DNA of 64,000 bases from Aplectana chamaeleonis (taxonomy: Eukaryota > Nematoda > Chromadorea > Rhabditida > Cosmocercidae). Positions within the stretch are counted from its first letter, which is position 1, and each line of letters opens with the position of its first letter. Location: contig JAPDOI010001203.1 of the NCBI GenBank assembly GCA_029168955.1, positions 124,001 through 188,000 on the forward strand, given 5' to 3'. The position numbers and the translations under genes are program-made. Below are positions 58,590 to 64,000 of this stretch, piece after piece. The notes under the pieces were generated by a model, which was not told the DNA's origin, did no database searches, and saw only the letters and a program-made list of their open reading frames with translations.

Positions 58590-59405
58590 ATTGCGCTGTC
58601 CTCTACTGATATCGACGCACATTGGGGTTCTTGCGCGTGCATTCAAGGAAAGACCTAAAGGTGAAATGCCGATAAGAGAACTTCTGGAACAAAAGAGGAT
58701 TATTGGTGGTTCTTTGCCGAACGACACGGACGGCTTCGCGCAGTCGAACCACGTTTTCAAGTTGAATTCCTCAACACGCCCAACTCGAGGTCTTTTAAAA
58801 GTCACGAAAACAGCAGCGGAGTCTCCAAAAAAGCTGGCTGCTCTAATGCTAAAGTGTATAAGGCCGACTCGAAAGAACCTTACTAAAGGTAACATAGCTG
58901 CACATTTGGTGAAGATGTGCATCTTTGAACCTGCTCTAGTTCTGGTACCAACACAACACATTTTTTAAATCAGATCATCTCTTCCGACAGAAAAAAGACG
59001 TGTTCTGCCAGAGCAAATATGTTGATGTCAAAAATGTGTTGGGGTATTATTAGAATTAAAGCGGGGTAAGAGATGCGTCTCTTCGCCAATCACGCAGCTA
59101 TGCTACTTCTTGTAGGGTGCGTTCCAGTCGTCCTTATACACTTTCGGATTGAAGCAGCCAGTTTTTGAAAGTCTTTGGAGGCGTTTTTGTTACGTTTGAC
59201 AAACCTTGAGATGGGCGTCTTGGAGGAATTCCGCTGGAGAACGTGGTGCACCTATGCGAAGCTGCTCGTGTTGTTCGACAATCAACCACCAATCAACCTC
59301 TTCTGTCCCGGAATTCTCTTTTCGGTATTCCACTTTTATGTTTCTTCCTATATGTGCGCGTAAGAACCCAGATATGCGTAGATATAAGTGGATGAGCAGC
59401 TCGGT
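58590..59405. mobile_element. Foldback element with about 320-bp arms
   Basis: The arm 58590-58925 is the imperfect reverse complement of 59075-59405. Shared words on the plus strand of the second arm are GCAGCTATG, CCTTATACACTTT, GTTACGTTTGAC/GTGACTTTTAAA and CCACCAATCAACCTCTT/CCACCAATAATCCTCTT. The centre is about 150 nt. A 125-130-codon frame in the first arm exists on both strands but its protein frame is not conserved in the second arm, so it is not taken as a gene. Confidence 0.7.
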
Positions 59406-59804
59406 GGTGCCCATTCTCCTGTGTTAGAGTGTCCGCCACCGTGTGAAACTTCCACATGGCTTCTTCTGCGAGAGTGAGCATTGAACTACGTAGAATAGCA
59501 GCAGGTAGAATTAGGTAGGTAGAGGCAGCAGGCGAGGCATACTCCAGTAAAGAATGGAGGACTGAGATAGAGCACATCATCAAAAAACTACAGCTATCCC
59601 CATGGTGTTTTTATAGTTTTGCTACAAGAGAAAAACGAAAAATTTCAAAACACTGTTCATACAGAGAACTAAGGAGAAAGGTATGATTATGCCTGAGTTT
59701 GTGGGAGGAGTGTACTTAGCTATTGTACTGGGCTCATCTCAAAACAAGCTTTGAGTTCCTGTTTATCTAGAAAATGGGTGCCTTTACAGTTTTGAGAATT
59801 ACTG

Positions 59805-62152
59805 TTTTCACTTACTCACTCCGTCGCGTGTAGGCTTGCACATTTGCAGCGTCGTGTTGCATTCTTTGAGCAAGCACCGACTTTTCTTGCGAACCTCCTC
59901 GAAGAATTTTCCAGTACCGCCCAGCTTTCTAACTGTGAGAAGGAGTTCACTATAAGGAGTGCTTTACATTTGTTAATCGAATCCCGTCACCCGGAAATCG
60001 AAAAGTCCGAGGCTTGAAATCAATAATAGAGAAGGAAACCGGCTAAAGCAAACTGTATGTAGCCAAGAACAGAGAAGAAAAACGGCTAGAGTAAGTCATA
60101 GGTAGCCCTGTGCAACCATAAGCTTGAAAGTGGCTTGCCTGCCACTCCCTCGCAAGCAACCGAGGAAGGGAGCGCCGCTGGCATGCCTTACTCAAGCCTT
60201 TTGGTCGTATTAAGGCTATTTGTAGCTCATTTTTAGTCAGTTTTCAGCAACGTTGTTGCGATGTCGGTGAAACTCAAAGTTTCTATCATTAACACTTTCG
60301 CAAAAAAAACAACTGTCTAAATCCTCTGGTTTTCAACTCGATTGGTTAGAAAATACAGGCTCTAGGATTTCCCGAAGATGTTTGTTTTAGTTCACAATGA
60401 ATTCTGGTGAAAACGCATATCATGAGCATGGGATGAATTTAAGACAGAACAACTTCAATAACGACTCCATTAGATAACCTTTGCATGTTACAGTTTCCGG
60501 CGAATCGTCCAGTTTTCTCCTCAAATTTTATCCTGTTCAAAAGACCTGATTTTTTCTCGTAACGCGTCTGAGTTTTCTTCTACTCTTTATGCTCAGAGAC
60601 CCTCTCACACCAACCTGCTCTGAGACTCATCAGAACCTGGGCCAAGCCATGAGCGAAATTGTTGAACAGAGTGGCAAGCAGGTGAATAAGGAATTTGAAG
60701 GCGTAAGAATTGGTGACGGACCACACGCATAGGGCTGTTGGAAGTTCGCACGATCAATACCGATTAATCATCTAGACGACTTCTGAGACAATATCCGTCT
60801 TTATCCAGACCTAATCACGACATATTTCGGGTAATCAAAACAGAATCATAACCCAAATCATGGCACGTTTTGTTGATTTTGATCCATTGGTATTTTGAGT
60901 TGTTTTCCGTGCATCAAATTTCAGCTCAACTGATTGAATTTACTATAGTCCCAGCATCAGATTTTCAATCAGTAAGACTCTATTGTTTTTGATTTTTCGG
61001 GTAAACTGGATTCTGAATTGTCAGAATTTCGAATCATTTACATTGAACTCCGAAAATAAATGATTCAGATCCAATACATATATCTAAATATACCATTACT
61101 AGGAGGACATGGACAATTTGTATTCGAGATACGATCGAAAATACAGTGAAAAATCATATTTCAGTCTTACCATCTCTTAGACTTAAATTCAGCTTTTTCT
61201 TAATCAAGTTGCCCATGCTCTCTACGCAAAATATGGCAAGTGATTGGTAGCTTACCGTATACCTCTGGAAAATCCAGTTTCTCCGCTCTCGACTATATTT
61301 GTCTGCGATGAACGGGAGCATACCCCTGGCTATAACTCAATGAAAAATAACGAGCTCCCATCGAGATAAAACCTCACAACACGTTTTTCAAGGCTCAAAT
61401 GAAAACCACTCAGATTGTTTACATCATATGGTGCAAAAAACATCGCCGCACTGCCCATCACCGTGGGCCACTTGGAGGAAATTGGAATTTGCGGCAAAGT
61501 CTCGACCCTCGCATTCACTGTAAGTTTTCGCCTGCAGTTTTTCTAATTTTCTCACTTTTTTTGCATTCAAGCTGACCTATTTCTTGACCAAACCTTATGC
61601 GAGAGAAAAAAATCACTTCTCGTTTTGAGAAAAGCTGTGTCGTGAGAAAATGTGTAGAAAAATCGTTACTTTCAATTGAATAAGATTGGAGATAATACAT
61701 AAAAATCTGGAAAACGTTTTTCAACTGGTTCTCATAGCGCCGTTGATTCCTAAAACAACGATCAATGGCAAAACTGAAGTAAAGTATGATCCCGGCCATA
61801 CTCCATGGTTACAGTACCGTTTTGGACATTGTTTCATCGATCGTTTCATGTTTCATCGATGTTATTTAGCTAATTGCTCTGTGTAAAACATTGCTTCAGA
61901 ACATGATTGCTGAGTTTCTGGGGGTGCGTTCCAAGAACGAACCCACGACGCCGTGGGAGGGCAAGCAACCTTCCGATGGACAAATTGGCTTTCCATGGGT
62001 GCGAATTATAACTGAAATCTGCTCCCACGCCGCCGTGGCTTCGTTTCCATGGAAGCCTTCTGCCATGGGAATGATCTTGGAACTAGAGTGAGGACCGAAT
62101 ATTCGAGTTCGAATTATTATTCGAAATTTTCGAACGAATTTTTATTCGAACA
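59805..62152. other. No gene recognised (2.3 kb)
   Basis: A short direct repeat of about 37 bp (AGAGAAG, ACGGCTA and TAGGTAGCC-like words) occurs at 60028-60064 and 60070-60107. A 94-codon minus frame at 61515-61799 and a G+C-richer stretch at 61930-62060 with ACGCCGTGGGAGG/CCCACGCCGCCGTGG mirror words are unassigned. Confidence 0.4.
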
Positions 62153-62410
62153 TTCGAGTATTCGAAAAGTGTGAGTATTCGAACATTATTCGAATTCGAC
62201 TATTCGTAAAAGGTGAAAATTCGAACATCATTCGAATTCGACTATTCGTAAAAGGTGAATATTCAAATATTATTCGAATTCGACTATTCGGGAATGGTGA
62301 ATATTCAAATATTATTCGAGTTCGACTATTCGCAAAAGGTGAATATTCGAACATTATTCAAATTCGATTATTCGCAGAGGTGAATATTCGAACGTTATTC
62401 CAATTTGAAT
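62153..62410. repeat. 42-bp minisatellite, about six units
   Basis: Units of the form GTGAATATTCGAACATTATT followed by CGAATTCGACTATTCGTAAAAG are arranged head to tail with few differences. Because 42 is a multiple of three, the minus strand stays open and would encode a 14-residue repeat (EYSPFTNSRIRIIF-like). This is probably a by-product. Confidence 0.92.
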
Positions 62411-62836
62411 ACCCGAGCTGATTTAACACAAAATATGAAAATCAGCTCTAATGTATGAAGGAATCGTCATACCTTTCAAGACCGATGTCATTTTCTTCAA
62501 TACTCCATTGTTTTATACTCCCGAACGCAAGTACGAATTTATTCGATATTCGTCCGTTCGATCTCTTTTTAAAAACTCTTCACTCTACTTGAAACGCAAC
62601 CCAGGAGGAACGCGCGGTCATACAGGGGCGAATGGTGCGAAGCTATTCGCGATTATAAGTGGTTTCCAAGTAATGTTGGTGTTTTGATGTTTTGCAGATT
62701 CAAAAAGAAGAGAAGATAATGTTGAATAATCTAAAATGAGGTTTAATGGATTGAATAAAGTGAAGATTATGTAGAATATTCTAAAATGAGGGTTCAAGAT
62801 TGAAAAAAGAACAAGATCATGTATGGTTAGGTCCAT

Positions 62837-62970
62837 GGCCTGTTTCCTCAGGAAAAAACGTGTAAATTCGAACCGCGGCTGGAATGGCGGTTTAAATCTC
62901 GATATCTGAGAATCAAACCGCCGCGCCAGCCGCGGTTTGAATTTAAAGTTTTTTCTTGAGGAAACAGGCC
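62837..62970. mobile_element. Near-perfect palindromic MITE (134 bp)
   Basis: GGCCTGTTTCCTCAGGAAAA at 62837 and the complement of TTTTCTTGAGGAAACAGGCC ending at 62970 begin arms of about 55 bp. They continue through AACCGCGGCTGG. The centre is TCTCGATATCTGAGA. No clear target duplication is seen. Confidence 0.8.
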
Positions 62971-64000
62971 AAGGATGTAACTATATAATACTCTGAAATA
63001 TTCAACAAACGGTGAGGAGAGCCAAGTAATAATATAACTTGCTCGGATCACTACGAAAATTTCCGCGGCCGGCCCTACTTTGGCACTGAAGGGCGAGCCG
63101 AGGTGAATTTGGTGCCGTCCGAGTATGTATCCTTGGCTCGCCCTGCGACTTTGCCGCGGTTTGGTCGATGAATAATCGTTCATGGTTCTGCCCCGAATCT
63201 CTCCCGCGACCCCCCTCCCCCAGCGCCGACCCAGAGGAGTCGCGGTGGAACCACGGCAATGTTTCTCGGAGTTGTATGCGCAAAAAAAGCCACAGACACT
63301 TTTTTTGCTAAAAAATATGCGCGTTACTGTATGTTTTCACGAAAATCAGTTACACTGTGCTCAATCAAGCTCACAAAGGGTATTTTTGCTATGCGATGCA
63401 TAACCCTTCGCAGTCTGACACAGATTTGAAAAAATAAAATCTGCGGAGAAAGTTATGTTACACTTCTCCATGGATTGGTGAACTGTATGTTGATGTCCTG
63501 CTCATTTCTTGAGCTCATTCCACAAAGCTGAGAGATAGTGATTATGAATGAACAGTTGAAGAAATGGGCACGAATGAAGCAAAATATATGCAGTAGAACG
63601 ACACTCAGAAGTGATCATTCTCTTGCTTCCCCATTGTAACGAAACGAGGTCAATGACCACCGCTGAATACGTGAACAGTGGGTGTGACAGCCGGATGCCA
63701 ATTGTGAACGACAGGCCGACGTGACTAATTTCCGTTCACTCTCTCTCTCACACACACTCACACACACAGACGGTCACACACACCAAGCCGAATATAATTA
63801 TATGACATAGCTGACGTTCTCTCTGAGATTTCGATTCTAGACCCTCTGTACCAATTCGTTCATATTGAGAACCATCGGAAACATCAAGTTAATAGCTTTT
63901 CAGAACTTTCTTGACGCTGAACCAATTCGGAAACTCTGTTTCGCATGTTTCAACCCAGCTGTTTGCTAACGAATCCCTTTCAATCTGCGTCCATTCGCAA
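62971..64000. other. No gene recognised; CT/CA microsatellite
   Basis: A CTCTCT/CACACA tract lies at 63740-63783. Frames of up to 111 codons around 62.85-63.28 kb on the minus strand match no family. The window ends without a recognisable feature. Confidence 0.45.

Larger units (their letters stand above)
57672..59804. mobile_element. Tc1-like non-autonomous element holding two other elements
   Basis: CAGTGCGTATAAAAACTATA at 57672 faces, reversed, CAGTAATTCTCAAAACTGTA at 59804. The inverted repeats extend about 125 bp and include AGGCACCC, ATTTTCTA, GTGAGATGAG and CTCCTCCCAC. TA precedes the left end; TT stands at the right. Within it lie a B-type MITE (57829-58382) and a foldback element (58590-59405). 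No transposase is recognisable in the remaining sequence. Confidence 0.7.

Noticed and set aside
58569..58968. Overlapping 125- and 130-codon frames on opposite strands
   Set aside because: They lie in one arm of a foldback element and the frame is not kept in the other arm.
62142..62354. Minus frame with a 14-residue repeat
   Set aside because: It follows directly from a 42-bp minisatellite; no start context or flanking exon.

Overview
This 64 kb window looks like an intergenic, transposon-dominated stretch of a nematode genome, most likely a strongylid of the hookworm type (Ancylostoma/Necator-like). The evidence is indirect: AT-rich non-coding sequence, short spliceosomal introns with GTAAG/GTGAG donors and TTTGCAG/TTCAG acceptors, RTE-type retrotransposons of the kind common in hookworms, and several DNA-transposon and MITE families. 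I found no intact host protein gene, rRNA, tRNA, spliced-leader RNA or CRISPR array. Every coding region I can identify belongs to a mobile element, and each one carries frameshifts or stops.

Layout. 0.9-1.7 kb: remnant of one RTE-like reverse transcriptase. 2.7-3.3 kb: a Harbinger-like MITE split by a second MITE. 3.4-6.7 kb (minus) and 35.3-38.5 kb (plus): two related copies of an APE endonuclease/reverse transcriptase retrotransposon with different inactivating lesions. 6.9-9.4, 13.2-14.8, 18.2-18.7, 21.0-21.5, 22.5-24.3, 41.9-43.7, 47.4-48.2, 54.1-55.0 and 57.8-58.4 kb: a family complex of non-autonomous elements with AGGCA... ends next to TTAA. 13.6-14.7 kb: a mariner element nested in one of these. 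22.8-23.8 kb: a foldback element and a hAT-type MITE, both nested in another. 30.8-32.0 kb: a 1.15 kb hAT-type element with an exact 8-bp target duplication. 46.0-47.3 kb (minus): a spliced tyrosine recombinase (phage-integrase fold) gene, broken near its 3' end. 49.0-50.6 kb: a Tc3-like DD34E transposon with an intron. 54.2-54.6 kb: a GC-rich Harbinger-like MITE. 57.7-59.8 kb: a Tc1-like shell holding two later insertions. Simple repeats include a 194-bp (TA)n tract, a (TTTA)n tract and a 42-bp minisatellite.

The main information here is the nesting. Several insertions have recognisable target duplications or a related empty site elsewhere in the window, so their relative order can be read from the sequence. 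The most unusual coding item is the intron-containing tyrosine recombinase, a class seldom described in nematodes. It is flanked at a distance by two inverted copies of a two-element (C+D) repeat block. All coordinates of degenerate elements are estimates by eye.
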